Shown: in pieces, positions 16,880 to 25,265 of the stretch
Position numbering within the stretch: the first letter of the stretch is position 1
Layout: every line of letters begins with the position of its first letter
Program-made: the position numbers and the translations under genes
Source: T1Sed10-7 sp047921175
GTDB taxonomy: Bacteria > Actinomycetota > Nitriliruptoria > Nitriliruptorales > Nitriliruptoraceae
Reading direction: 5' to 3'
Assembly (NCBI GenBank): GCA_047921175.1
Contig: JBLRWQ010000004.1
Coordinates: forward strand, 1-64,000
Length of the DNA: 64,000 nucleotides
The notes under the pieces: model-generated
Databases searched by the model: none
The model's input: the letters and a program-made list of their open reading frames with translations, nothing else
Told to the model about the DNA's origin: nothing

Positions 16880-17680
16880 ATGGCCTCGTTCCACCTCGTC
16901 GACGCCTTCACCGACGTGGCCTTCCGTGGCAACCCGGCCGGCGTCGTGGTGCTGGACGGCGGCCCGGTCGACGAGCCATGGGCCCAGCGCGTCGCCGACG
17001 AGGTCGGCGCCTCCGAGACCGCGTTCGTGCACCCCGACGACGACGGCTGGCGGCTGCGCTGGTGGACCCCGACCACCGAGGTCGACCTGTGCGGGCACGC
17101 CACGCTGGCCACGGCCCACATCCTGGCGGCCACGGGGCAGGCCGACCAGGAGGCGCCCCTGGCGTTCCGGACCCGCTCCGGAACCCTGACCACCACGCGC
17201 GGGGCCGATGGGCGCCTCTGGCTCGACCTGCCGGCCTGGCCGGTGGCCGAGCATCCCGAGCCCGCGGCCCTGGCCCGGCTGCTGGCCGGCGTCGAGGGGA
17301 GCTACCTGGGCCGGACGCGGGTGGCCCAGGCCAACGACGTGGTCGAGGTGGCCGATGTCCGCACGCTGGTGGCGTGGCGACCGGACCCGGCCGACGTCGT
17401 CGCGCTGGGCGCCGGTGGGCTGATCGTCACCGCGCCGGGCGAGCACGCGGACGTGGCGATGCGCTACCTCGCCCCCGCACTGGGCGTGGACGAGGACCCC
17501 GCGACGGGGTCCGCGGCGTGCACGGTGGCCCCACTGTGGGCCGACCGGCTCGGCCGGGCCACGCTCACGATCGAGCAGCGGTCCGCCCGCGGCGGCGCGC
17601 TGGCCTGCCGGGTGGACGGCGGCCGCGTCCACGTCGGCGGCCACGCCGTGACGACGATCAGCGGACGGCTGCAGGTCTGA
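16880..17680 (+). CDS. PhzF-family isomerase-like protein
   Basis: A 266-residue member of the PhzF/diaminopimelate-epimerase-like fold. The family active-site Glu is in ASETAFVHP, the EVDLCGHATLATAH motif lies at about 65-80, and DEDPATGSAAC lies near 210. Substrates of most PhzF homologues outside phenazine clusters are unknown, and no phenazine genes are present. The ATG at 16880 has GAGGGACCC directly upstream. It converges on the formamidase gene with 19 bp between stops. Confidence 0.88.
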   Translation: MASFHLVDAFTDVAFRGNPAGVVVLDGGPVDEPWAQRVADEVGASETAFVHPDDDGWRLRWWTPTTEVDLCGHATLATAHILAATGQADQEAPLAFRTRSGTLTTTRGADGRLWLDLPAWPVAEHPEPAALARLLAGVEGSYLGRTRVAQANDVVEVADVRTLVAWRPDPADVVALGAGGLIVTAPGEHADVAMRYLAPALGVDEDPATGSAACTVAPLWADRLGRATLTIEQRSARGGALACRVDGGRVHVGGHAVTTISGRLQV

Positions 17681-17699
17681 CCGCAGCCGCCGGGGGCGC

Positions 17700-18623
17700 T
17701 CAGGCCAGCACGTCCAGGTCGAGCTCCAGCCCCACCACCCAGTTGGGGGCGTCCACCACCTCGATGATGCGGAGGTCGCCGGCCACCGAGCACAGCGCGT
17801 AGGCGTCCACCGGAGCGACCCCGTGGCGGCCGAGCAGCTCGATCATGGCGCGGGTGGCGTCACGCGCCCCGGCGTGCAGGTCCGGCCCGACGCCCATCGT
17901 CAGCCGTCGGTGCGGGCCGGTCGGCGTCGCGGGTGCCACCTCGGCCGGCAGCTCGAGCTGCGGTGCGTCGAGGGCGTGGTCGCGGCGCAGGTCGACACGG
18001 ATCCGGGCCGTGGCGGTGGTCTCCACCGCGGTCCCGCAGACCTCCCCGTCCCCCTGCGCGGCGTGCGGGTCCCCGGCGGACAGCCACGCGCCAGCCACCT
18101 CGACCGGCAGGAGCAGGGTCGCGCCGGGCCGCACGTCGCGGCAGTCGAGGTTGCCGCCGACGCGACGCGGCGGGATGACGCTGAGCGGGCCGTCCTCGGC
18201 GGGCGCCACCCCGACGGTGCCGAGGAACGGCCGGCGGGGCAGGTGGGCGAGATCCCCGAAGCGGACCCCGTCAGCGTCGATCGACGACACGACCAGGTGC
18301 GGCGCGGGGAAGTCCTCGGCCAGGAGGCCGAAGCCGGGGATGACCGCGGTCCACCCGACCTCGCCGACCTCGATCTGCTCGACGGTCAGCGCCACGGTGT
18401 CGCCTGGCGCGGCGCCCACGACCTCGAGCGGACCCGTGAGCGGGTTGGCGGCCGTGAGGTCGAGCCGCGCGACGTCCGTCGCGGTCGCCCCGGCGGTCAG
18501 CTGACCACCGAAGGCGTCCTGGAGCACGAGCTCCACGACCTCGCCGGGTGCGACCTCGAGGGCGGCGGGCAGCGCGCGGTCCCACCCCAGGTGGTGGTGG
18601 TCGCGGTGGTGCAGGGTGCGCAT
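17700..18623 (-). CDS. Acetamidase/formamidase family protein
   Basis: A 307-residue protein of the FmdA/AmdA family, which hydrolyses short amides to acid and ammonia. Recognisable features are the N-terminal LHHRDHHHLGWDRALP, the GNLDCRDVRPGATLLLPVEV segment, GDPHAAQGDGEVCGTAVE and the C-terminal DAYALCSVAGDLRIIEVVD. The ATG at 18623 was chosen because homology begins there. It is the only gene here that could release ammonia from amides, and it is separated from glutamate dehydrogenase by 4 kb, so a link is only a guess. Confidence 0.9.
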   Translation of the reverse strand: MRTLHHRDHHHLGWDRALPAALEVAPGEVVELVLQDAFGGQLTAGATATDVARLDLTAANPLTGPLEVVGAAPGDTVALTVEQIEVGEVGWTAVIPGFGLLAEDFPAPHLVVSSIDADGVRFGDLAHLPRRPFLGTVGVAPAEDGPLSVIPPRRVGGNLDCRDVRPGATLLLPVEVAGAWLSAGDPHAAQGDGEVCGTAVETTATARIRVDLRRDHALDAPQLELPAEVAPATPTGPHRRLTMGVGPDLHAGARDATRAMIELLGRHGVAPVDAYALCSVAGDLRIIEVVDAPNWVVGLELDLDVLA

Positions 18624-18744
18624 CGGGGGCCTCCAGGGCTCGGGCAGCGAGCGCCGCGACCGTAGCGGGCCGGTGCCACGGCCCGACCGGGTCACCGGGC
18701 CGTCGACGGGCCGCTCGTGGTCCGGCTGCCGAGGCGCCCCTCGG

Positions 18745-18750
18745 TACGCT
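18745..18750 (+). promoter_or_regulatory. -10-like hexamer TACGCT for leaderless SURF1 gene
   Basis: Ends 6 nt before the SURF1 GTG, the spacing expected for a leaderless transcript starting at the GTG. No ribosome-binding site is present, consistent with that reading. Confidence 0.4.
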
Positions 18751-18756
18751 CCGGCC

Positions 18757-19599
18757 GTGCGCCATCCCCTGCTCCGACCCGCTGCCATCGTCTCCCACCT
18801 GCTGGTGCTGGCGGTGGTGGTCGCCTGCGTCGCGCTCGGGCAGTGGCAGCTCGACCGGCTGCAGTTCGTCCGGAGCGAGAACGCCCGGGCGGTCGAACGC
18901 ATGGCCGAGCCGGCGGTCCCCCTCGCCGAGGTGGCGGACCCCCTCGAGCCCGCCGCCACCGAGGTGGACGCGCTCGAGTTCCGTCGGGTCGAGGTCACGG
19001 GGACCTACCGGCCGGACGAGGAGGTCCTGCAGCGCAACCGCCGCTACCGCAACCAGACGGGCTTCCACGTGCTGACCCCGCTGGAGCTGGACGGTGGGGG
19101 CGTCGTGCTGGTCCGCCGCGGCTGGGTGCCCGCGATGCTGGACGAGCCACCGGTGGCCGAGGCGCCGCCGCCCGCCGGGGCGACCACGGTCGTCGGGGTC
19201 CTGGAACGCCCGGTCCCCCAGCCTGGCTTCGGCCCGACCGACCCGGACGACGGCCGGCTGGCGCGGGTCTTCCACACCGACACCGCCCGGCTCGACCGCC
19301 AGGTCGACGGTGCGCTGTTCCCGATGGTGCTGCGCATCGACGCCGAGCTCGACAACCCCACCGAGGACCAGCTGCCCTTCCCCGCCGGCCCGCCGGAGCT
19401 CGAGGAGGGCAGCCACCTCTCCTACACGATCCAGTGGCACATCTTCGCTGTCCTGGCGGCCGTGACCTACGTCGCGTGGTGGTGGCGTCGACTCCGGCGC
19501 GACGACACGGCCCCGAGCGACCGGCACACCCCCGAGCCAGCGGCGAGCGCCCCGGGTCAGGACCGTCCGGCCCCCCGTGCAGGGACCATCCGCACTTGA
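18757..19599 (+). CDS. SURF1-family cytochrome oxidase assembly protein
   Basis: A 280-residue membrane protein with an N-terminal helix (about residues 10-30), a central periplasmic beta-rich domain, and a C-terminal helix (FAVLAAVTYVAWWWRRL). This is the two-helix SURF1 topology. Family motifs are visible: LGQWQLDRL after the first helix, EFRRVEVTGTYRPDEEVLQRN, GFHVLTPLEL, VLVRRGWVP, and HLSYTIQWHIFA before the second helix. It should assist haem insertion into an aa3-type oxidase, whose genes are not in this window. A Pro/Ala-rich tail follows the second helix. Confidence 0.9.
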   Translation: MRHPLLRPAAIVSHLLVLAVVVACVALGQWQLDRLQFVRSENARAVERMAEPAVPLAEVADPLEPAATEVDALEFRRVEVTGTYRPDEEVLQRNRRYRNQTGFHVLTPLELDGGGVVLVRRGWVPAMLDEPPVAEAPPPAGATTVVGVLERPVPQPGFGPTDPDDGRLARVFHTDTARLDRQVDGALFPMVLRIDAELDNPTEDQLPFPAGPPELEEGSHLSYTIQWHIFAVLAAVTYVAWWWRRLRRDDTAPSDRHTPEPAASAPGQDRPAPRAGTIRT

Positions 19600-19662
19600 G
19601 CCACCCCCCGACCGGGTGCAGGCTCGACGCGGCTGGGTCTGGCGGCACAGCGGGAGGCTCTG

Positions 19663-21144
19663 ATGGGCGAGGACCGTGTCCACGACGTCCTGATCATCGG
19701 CGGCGGCGCGGTGGGGGCCACGCTTGCCCGCGCGCTGTCCCGCTTCCACCTCGACGTCGCGCTGCTGGAGTCGCAGGCCGAGGTGGCCTTCGGGGTGTCG
19801 AAGGCCAACAGCGGCATCGTGCACTCCGCCATGCACGCCTCGCTGGAGACGCTCAAGGGTCGGCTCGAGTGGCCCGGCAACCAGGGCTGGCGCAGGCTCC
19901 ACGAGGAGCTCGGCTTCGGGCTCAACCCGGTCGGTGAGGTGCTCGTCGCCCTCGACGACGAGCAGCTGGCCCGCATCGAGCAGATCCGCCAGCAGGGCGT
20001 CGCCAAGGGGGTTCCCGGCACCCAACCCTGGTCCGCGGCCCAGACCCTCGACGCCCAGCCGAACCTGACCCGCGACATCGTCGGCGCCGTCTGGGCCCCG
20101 ACGGCGTGCGTGTTCAACCCCTACGAGGCGGTGATGCTCGTCGCCGACGTGGCCCGGCGCAACGGGGTCACCATCGCCGAGGAGCAGCAGGTCGTCGCCA
20201 TCGACCCGCCGGATCCCGAGGACCCGGACGCGCCGCTGGTGGTACGCACCGCCACGGACCTCTGGCGCGGCCGCTACGTGGTGAACGCCGCCGGGCTGTT
20301 CGCGGACGACATCGCCGAGCTGGCCGGGGTGCGCGACTTCGAGATCCTGCCCCGCAAGGGCGAGGAGTACCTGCTCGACAAGCGCCTGCAGGGGATCGTG
20401 ACCAGCATCATCTTCCCCTGTCCCTCGCCGGTGTCCAAGGGCACGCTCGTCAACCCGACCGTGGACGGCACCATCATGGTCGGCCCCACCGCCACCACCG
20501 TGGACGACAAGTTCGACACCACCACCACCGAGGAAGGCGCCCGGCAGGTCTTCACCAACGCCCGCAAGCTCGTGCCCGCGATCAGCGAGCGCGACATCAT
20601 CGCGGAGTTCGCGGGGCTGCGGCCGGTGTCCAACACCGAGGACTTCATCGTCGGCCCCACCGAGCGACGCGGCTTCATCAACGCCGCCGGCATCCAGTCC
20701 CCCGGGCTGACCGGTGCCCCCGCGCTGGCCGAGATGCTGGTGGACATCCTCGCCGACGAGGGGCTGGAGCTCGAGGAGAAGGCGTCCTGGGACCCGACCG
20801 CACCCCACCCGGTCAAGTTCGCCCAGCTGTCCTCGGACGAGCAGCAGGCGCTGGCCCGTTCCGACCCCCGCTACGCCCAGCTGATCTGCCGCTGCGAGAT
20901 CATCACCGAGGCGGAGATCCGCGACGCGCTCGACCGGGGCGCGCACACCCTCGACGGGCTGAAGTTCCGGACCCGCGCCGGGATGGGCCGCTGCCAGGGA
21001 GGGTTCTGCACCTGGCGCTGCATGGAGCTGCTCGCCGAGCACCAGGGCATCCCCATCACCGAGGTGACCAAGCGCGGCACGGGCTCGTGGATCGTCACCG
21101 ACCGGGACGACCACCCGGTCTCGACCGCTCGCACGGGAGGTTGA
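19663..21144 (+). CDS. GlpA-like FAD-dependent dehydrogenase with BFD-type [2Fe-2S] domain
   Basis: A 493-residue flavoprotein. The FAD-binding GGGAVGATLARAL is at about residue 12; the DAO-type domain includes SKANSGIVHSAMH and GLRPVSNTEDFIVG. The C-terminal ~95 residues form a BFD-like [2Fe-2S] domain with CRCE and RCQGGFCTWRC cysteines. This arrangement matches anaerobic-type glycerol-3-phosphate dehydrogenase large subunits and related L-2-hydroxyacid oxidoreductases. It is followed after 4 bp by a pyridine-nucleotide flavoprotein and a DUF1667 gene, the usual three-gene set. The true electron acceptor and substrate cannot be read from the sequence. Confidence 0.88.
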   Translation: MGEDRVHDVLIIGGGAVGATLARALSRFHLDVALLESQAEVAFGVSKANSGIVHSAMHASLETLKGRLEWPGNQGWRRLHEELGFGLNPVGEVLVALDDEQLARIEQIRQQGVAKGVPGTQPWSAAQTLDAQPNLTRDIVGAVWAPTACVFNPYEAVMLVADVARRNGVTIAEEQQVVAIDPPDPEDPDAPLVVRTATDLWRGRYVVNAAGLFADDIAELAGVRDFEILPRKGEEYLLDKRLQGIVTSIIFPCPSPVSKGTLVNPTVDGTIMVGPTATTVDDKFDTTTTEEGARQVFTNARKLVPAISERDIIAEFAGLRPVSNTEDFIVGPTERRGFINAAGIQSPGLTGAPALAEMLVDILADEGLELEEKASWDPTAPHPVKFAQLSSDEQQALARSDPRYAQLICRCEIITEAEIRDALDRGAHTLDGLKFRTRAGMGRCQGGFCTWRCMELLAEHQGIPITEVTKRGTGSWIVTDRDDHPVSTARTGG

Positions 21145-21148
21145 CGAG

Positions 21149-22435
21149 GTGCCCATCACCGCGGAACCACGCCACCTGCTGAGCCGCTACGACGTCACGA
21201 TCGTCGGTGCCGGACCCGCCGGGCTCGCCGCCGCCGTCGGCGCCCGCGACCAGGGGGCCGAGCGCATCCTGATCGTGGACCGTGACCCCGCTCCGGGCGG
21301 GATCCTGCTGCAGTGCATCCACGCCGGCTTCGGACTGCACACCTTCAAGAAGGACGTGACCGGCCCCGAGTACGCCCACCTCGCCCTCGAGCAGGTCGTC
21401 GAGCGGGACGTGGACGTGCTGACCGACGCCTACGTCACCGACGTCACCCGCGACAAGCGCGTCAAGCTGATGTCGCCGAAGACCGGGGTGGTCACCCTCG
21501 ACACCGGCACGCTGGTGATCGGGACCGGTGCCCGGGAGCGGACCCGGGCGCAGATCAAGATCCCCGGCCAGCGCCCCGCCGGGGTGATGACCGCCGGGCT
21601 CGCGCAGAAGATGGTCAACCTGCACGGCTACCTGCCGGGCAAGCGGACCGTGATCCTGGGCTCCGGCGACATCGGGCTGATCATGGCCCGTCGGCTCACC
21701 CTGGAGGGCGTGGAGGTGCTCGGCGTGTTCGAGCTGCTCCCGTACGCCTCCGGGCTGGGGCGCAACGTGGTCCAGTGCCTGGACGACTTCGGCATCCCGC
21801 TGCACCTGGCCACCACCGTGGTGGACATCAAGGGGCATCAGCGCATCGAGGGGGTCACCGTCGCGCCCGTCGACGACGACCGCCAGCCGATCATGGAGAA
21901 GGCCTGGGACGTCGACTGCGACACCCTGCTGCTCTCGATCGGCCTGATCCCCGACGCGGAGCTGGCACGGCAGCTGGACCTGCGCATGGACCCGCGCACC
22001 GGCGGCCCGGTGGTCTCGAGCACGATGGAGACCTCGATGCCCGGGGTGTTCGCCGCCGGCAACAACCTGCACATCAACGACCTCGCGGACTGGGTCAGCC
22101 AGGAGGCCACCGTGGCCGGCCAGGCCGCGGCGGACGTCGCGCTCGGCCGCCACCGGTTCCGCGAGGACGTGACGGTCACGCCCGGCATCAACGTCGGCTA
22201 CGTCGTCCCCCACACCCTGTCCACGGAACACGCCCAGACCCTGTCGTTCCGGGTCAAGGAACCCATCTACGGCGACACGATCCTGCGGCTCGGCGACGCC
22301 CACCGGCGCAAGGTCCGGGCCGTGGTGCCCCCGGAGATGGTCACGATCAAGGTCGGACCGAAGATGCTCGAGGGGTTCGCCGGCGACACCCTGCGGGTCG
22401 ACGCCTTCCCCGCCGAGGAGGAGGACGCGTCATGA
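21149..22435 (+). CDS. NAD(P)/FAD-dependent oxidoreductase of the GlpA-associated set
   Basis: A 428-residue pyridine-nucleotide-disulfide-oxidoreductase-fold protein with two dinucleotide folds: VTIVGAGPAGLAAAVGA for FAD at about residue 12 and TVILGSGDIGLIMARRL for NAD(P) at about 165. GTGARERTR and VFAAGNNLHINDL are family-typical. There is no redox-active CxxC. It probably passes electrons between the GlpA-like subunit and a carrier. The start is GTG, 4 bp after the previous stop; the end overlaps the DUF1667 gene by 4 bp. Confidence 0.88.
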   Translation: MPITAEPRHLLSRYDVTIVGAGPAGLAAAVGARDQGAERILIVDRDPAPGGILLQCIHAGFGLHTFKKDVTGPEYAHLALEQVVERDVDVLTDAYVTDVTRDKRVKLMSPKTGVVTLDTGTLVIGTGARERTRAQIKIPGQRPAGVMTAGLAQKMVNLHGYLPGKRTVILGSGDIGLIMARRLTLEGVEVLGVFELLPYASGLGRNVVQCLDDFGIPLHLATTVVDIKGHQRIEGVTVAPVDDDRQPIMEKAWDVDCDTLLLSIGLIPDAELARQLDLRMDPRTGGPVVSSTMETSMPGVFAAGNNLHINDLADWVSQEATVAGQAAADVALGRHRFREDVTVTPGINVGYVVPHTLSTEHAQTLSFRVKEPIYGDTILRLGDAHRRKVRAVVPPEMVTIKVGPKMLEGFAGDTLRVDAFPAEEEDAS

Positions 22436-22854
22436 GCGATCGCGCGACGACCACCCACGGCGAGCACGAGCTCTACGAGTACCTCTGCACCAGCTGTCCC
22501 CTGGGCTGTCGGCTCGAGGTCGACGTGGTCGACGGGGACGTGATCGAGGTGCGTGGCAACACCTGCAAGAAGGGGGTGCGCTACGGCAAGCAGGAGCACC
22601 TCGACCCGCGACGGGAGGTCTCCACGACCATGTGGCTGGCCGGCGGGCCGCTCGAACGGCTGCCGGTGCGTGCGTCCCAGGCGGTCCCGAAGCCGAAGGT
22701 CAGGGCGTTCGTCGCCGCGCTGGGCGGCGTGATCGTGGAGGCGCCGGTCGCCTTCGGCCAGGTGCTGGTCAGCGACGTCGCCGGCACCGGCATCGACGTG
22801 ATCGCGACCCGCGAGGTGGACCGGGTGGAGGAACCGGCGCTGGTGCCCGGCTGA
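22432..22854 (+). CDS. DUF1667 small iron-sulfur-type protein
   Basis: A 140-residue protein with the cysteine pattern CTSCPLGCRLEV near residue 21 and GNTCKKGVRYG near residue 42, the DUF1667 hallmark. These cysteines probably bind a cluster, and the protein accompanies GlpA-like and pyridine-nucleotide flavoproteins in many anaerobe-type glycerol-3-phosphate operons. No glpK or glpF is nearby. Start ATG overlaps the previous stop (ATGA). The stop lies 3 bp from that of the convergent glutamate dehydrogenase gene. Confidence 0.88.
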   Translation: MSDRATTTHGEHELYEYLCTSCPLGCRLEVDVVDGDVIEVRGNTCKKGVRYGKQEHLDPRREVSTTMWLAGGPLERLPVRASQAVPKPKVRAFVAALGGVIVEAPVAFGQVLVSDVAGTGIDVIATREVDRVEEPALVPG

Positions 22855-22857
22855 CGC

Positions 22858-24123
22858 TCACGCGTCGGTGCCCCCGAACAGCGCCTCGGTCCCCGAGGCG
22901 TCCATCGCCCGGCTGAGGCGCTCGATCGCGTGCACGTAGGCGGCGGTCCTGAGCCGCAGCTCCCGGTCGTCGGCGAGCTGGACCACGGCCAGGGTCTCCG
23001 TGCGCATGCGCTCCTCGAGGCGGGTCGCCACCTGCTCGGCCGTCCAACGGTCACCGGTGCGGTTCGCGATCCACTCGAACCAGCTCACCGTCACCCCACC
23101 GGCGTTGACGAGGATGTCGGGGACCACCTCGATGCCGGCGTCATCCAGCGCGCGGTCGCCCGCCGCGGTGACGGGGCCGTTGGCGACCTCGACGACGACC
23201 CGGGCGCGGACCTCGTGGGCGTTGCCCTCGTGGATCGCGCCCTCCAGGGCCGCCGGGATCAGCGCGTCGACCTCGAGCCCGAGCAGCCGTTCACCGTCGG
23301 TGTGCGCACCGCTCGGCGGGTCCGCCAGCGAGCCGGTGGCCCGCTTGTGCTCGACGAGCGCCGGCACGTCCAGGCCGCCCTCGTCGATCACCGCTCCGGA
23401 GGAGTCGCTGACGGCCACGATGTGCCAGGCGGCCGCATCGAGGTGCCGGGCCAGCTGGGCCCCGGCGTTCCCGAACCCCTGGATGGCGGCCCGGGGATGG
23501 TCGATCCCGGCCAGCAGGCGCGGCTGCAGCTCGGTGAGGACGTGGAAGGCACCGTCGGCCGTGGCGCTGGTACGCCCCGGGATGCCCCCGAGGGCCAGCG
23601 GCTTGCCGGTGATGACCGCCGGATGGTGACCACGGCGGATCTTGGCGTACTCGTGGGCCATCCAGCCCATGACCAGCTCACCCGTGGCCACGTCCGGCGC
23701 CGGCACGTCGAGGTCGGGGCCGATCACGTCGACGATCGCCGCGAGGTAGCCGCGGGACAGCCGCTCCAGCTCGCTCGGGGACAGCTGCTTCGGGTCGACC
23801 GCGACCCCGCCCTTCCCGCCACCGAAGGGCAGGTCCAGCAGCGCCGTCTTGAAGGTCATCCAGAAGGCCAGGGTGGTGACCTCCTCGGCCGTGACGCCCG
23901 GGTGGAACCGGATGCCCCCCTTGGCCGGGCCCCGGGTGTCGTCGTAGCGCACCCGGTAGCCGGGGAAGGTCCTGAGCGACCCGTCGTCCATCCGGACCGG
24001 GATCGAGACCTTGAGCGAGGAGGCCGGCTGCCGGAGGCGCTCCCGGGCGTCGTCGGACAGCGCCGCGTGTGGCAGCGCCTCCTCGAAGCGGACGATGGCA
24101 TCGCGCAGCAGGTCCTCGGTCAC
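22858..24123 (-). CDS. Glu/Leu/Phe/Val dehydrogenase (glutamate dehydrogenase)
   Basis: A 421-residue NAD(P)-dependent dehydrogenase, probably interconverting glutamate and 2-oxoglutarate. The substrate region is RGPAKGGIRFHPGVT, the catalytic Lys is in PFGGGKGGVAVDP (about residue 104), and the Rossmann motif is IQGFGNAGAQLARHL. VNAGGVTVSWFEWIAN near the end is typical of hexameric GDH. The GTG at 24123 follows GGGGAGGAA. It sits downstream of the methyltransferase operon on the same strand with a 32-bp gap. Confidence 0.93.
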   Translation of the reverse strand: MTEDLLRDAIVRFEEALPHAALSDDARERLRQPASSLKVSIPVRMDDGSLRTFPGYRVRYDDTRGPAKGGIRFHPGVTAEEVTTLAFWMTFKTALLDLPFGGGKGGVAVDPKQLSPSELERLSRGYLAAIVDVIGPDLDVPAPDVATGELVMGWMAHEYAKIRRGHHPAVITGKPLALGGIPGRTSATADGAFHVLTELQPRLLAGIDHPRAAIQGFGNAGAQLARHLDAAAWHIVAVSDSSGAVIDEGGLDVPALVEHKRATGSLADPPSGAHTDGERLLGLEVDALIPAALEGAIHEGNAHEVRARVVVEVANGPVTAAGDRALDDAGIEVVPDILVNAGGVTVSWFEWIANRTGDRWTAEQVATRLEERMRTETLAVVQLADDRELRLRTAAYVHAIERLSRAMDASGTEALFGGTDA

Positions 24124-24155
24124 CCGTTCCTCCCCGATCGGTCTCGCCGCAGCTC

Positions 24156-25265
24156 TCAGCCGGCCGTCGGACGCACGAAACGGTAGTGGGACACGTGCCA
24201 GGTATCGCCGCCGTCGTAGGCGAACAGCTCCTCGCAGGCGATCGTGAACACGCGCCAGCGGTTGCGTGACGCCCGCGGCGAGATCGGCCCGCCGGCGTCC
24301 CGGAACAGCTGCAGCACCCGGTCCTGGTGGGCGTCGAGCTGGTCGAGCCAGGCCCGCAGGGTCCGGGCGTAGTGCCGACCGGAGACGGCCCAGCGGTCCT
24401 CGGCCGCGAGCCCCCGGACGCTCAGCAGCAGCAGGTCGTGGGAGGGCATCAGGCCACCGGTGAAGAAGTGCCGGGCCATCCAGTCGGCGTCCGACCCGGT
24501 CTCGAAGGGGTAGGCGTCGGACCGGTGCGCGAACACGTGCACGAACAGCTTGCCGCCGGGCCGGAGCCAGGTCGCGATGCGCTCGGTCAGCACCCGGTGG
24601 TTCCGGACGTGCTCGAACATCTCGACCGAGACCACCCGGTCGAAGGCGGCCTCGTGGACCAGCTCGGCGTACGCGCCGGGGCCACCGCCCTCCCCCGCCC
24701 CGGCGCCGAGCCGGTTGACGTCGCAGGTCAGGACGGTGACGTTGTCCAGGCCGCGCAGCGCCGCCTGCTTCTCGATGTGCTCGCGCTGGGTGGCCGAGTT
24801 GGACACCGCCGTGATGCTGGCCGTCGGGTAGTGCTCCGCCATCCACAGCGTGAGCGACCCCCAGCCACAGCCGAGCTCGAGGATGTCCTGCCCGTCGGCC
24901 AGCTCCGCGCGGTCCGCGGTGAGCGCGAGCATCGCCTCCTCGGCCTCGGCGAGGGTGGCGACCCCGATCGGCCACCAGGCCGAGGAGTACTTCAGTCGCG
25001 GGCCGAGCATCAGCTCGAACAGCTCCGTGGGGACCTCGTAGTGCTGCTCGTTGGCCTCGTCGGTGTCGATCGCGACCGGCGCGGCGGCGAGTGCCGCCAG
25101 CAGCGCACGCTGGCGCTGGCCGCGCTCCTCGACGCTGCCGGCGGTCACGGCGGCATGGCGACGCCGCAGGAGCCGACGGATCACCCGTCGCAGCACCGGA
25201 TCGGGCAGGACGCCGCGGTCGATGACGGCGTCGATGGCACGGGCGGTCAGGCTCGGACGGCTCAT
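24156..25265 (-). CDS. SAM-dependent methyltransferase, cyclopropane-fatty-acid-synthase-like (shorter paralogue)
   Basis: A 369-residue class I methyltransferase. The SAM-binding loop is ILELGCGWGSLTLWMA at about residue 125, followed by VSVEMFEHVRNHR. The upstream EQHYEVPTELFELMLGPRLKYSSAWW is the substrate-side motif shared with fatty-acid cyclopropane synthases. It begins inside the stop of the next-upstream CFA-like gene (ATGA). Compared with its neighbour it lacks the large N-terminal domain, so it may be an oligomeric partner or have a different lipid substrate. Confidence 0.85.
   Translation of the reverse strand: MSRPSLTARAIDAVIDRGVLPDPVLRRVIRRLLRRRHAAVTAGSVEERGQRQRALLAALAAAPVAIDTDEANEQHYEVPTELFELMLGPRLKYSSAWWPIGVATLAEAEEAMLALTADRAELADGQDILELGCGWGSLTLWMAEHYPTASITAVSNSATQREHIEKQAALRGLDNVTVLTCDVNRLGAGAGEGGGPGAYAELVHEAAFDRVVSVEMFEHVRNHRVLTERIATWLRPGGKLFVHVFAHRSDAYPFETGSDADWMARHFFTGGLMPSHDLLLLSVRGLAAEDRWAVSGRHYARTLRAWLDQLDAHQDRVLQLFRDAGGPISPRASRNRWRVFTIACEELFAYDGGDTWHVSHYRFVRPTAG

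Noticed and set aside
18271..21159. Long minus-strand open frame (about 962 codons) opposite SURF1 and the GlpA-like gene.
   Set aside because: Low-complexity composition and clear coding motifs on the plus strand; a GC-driven shadow.
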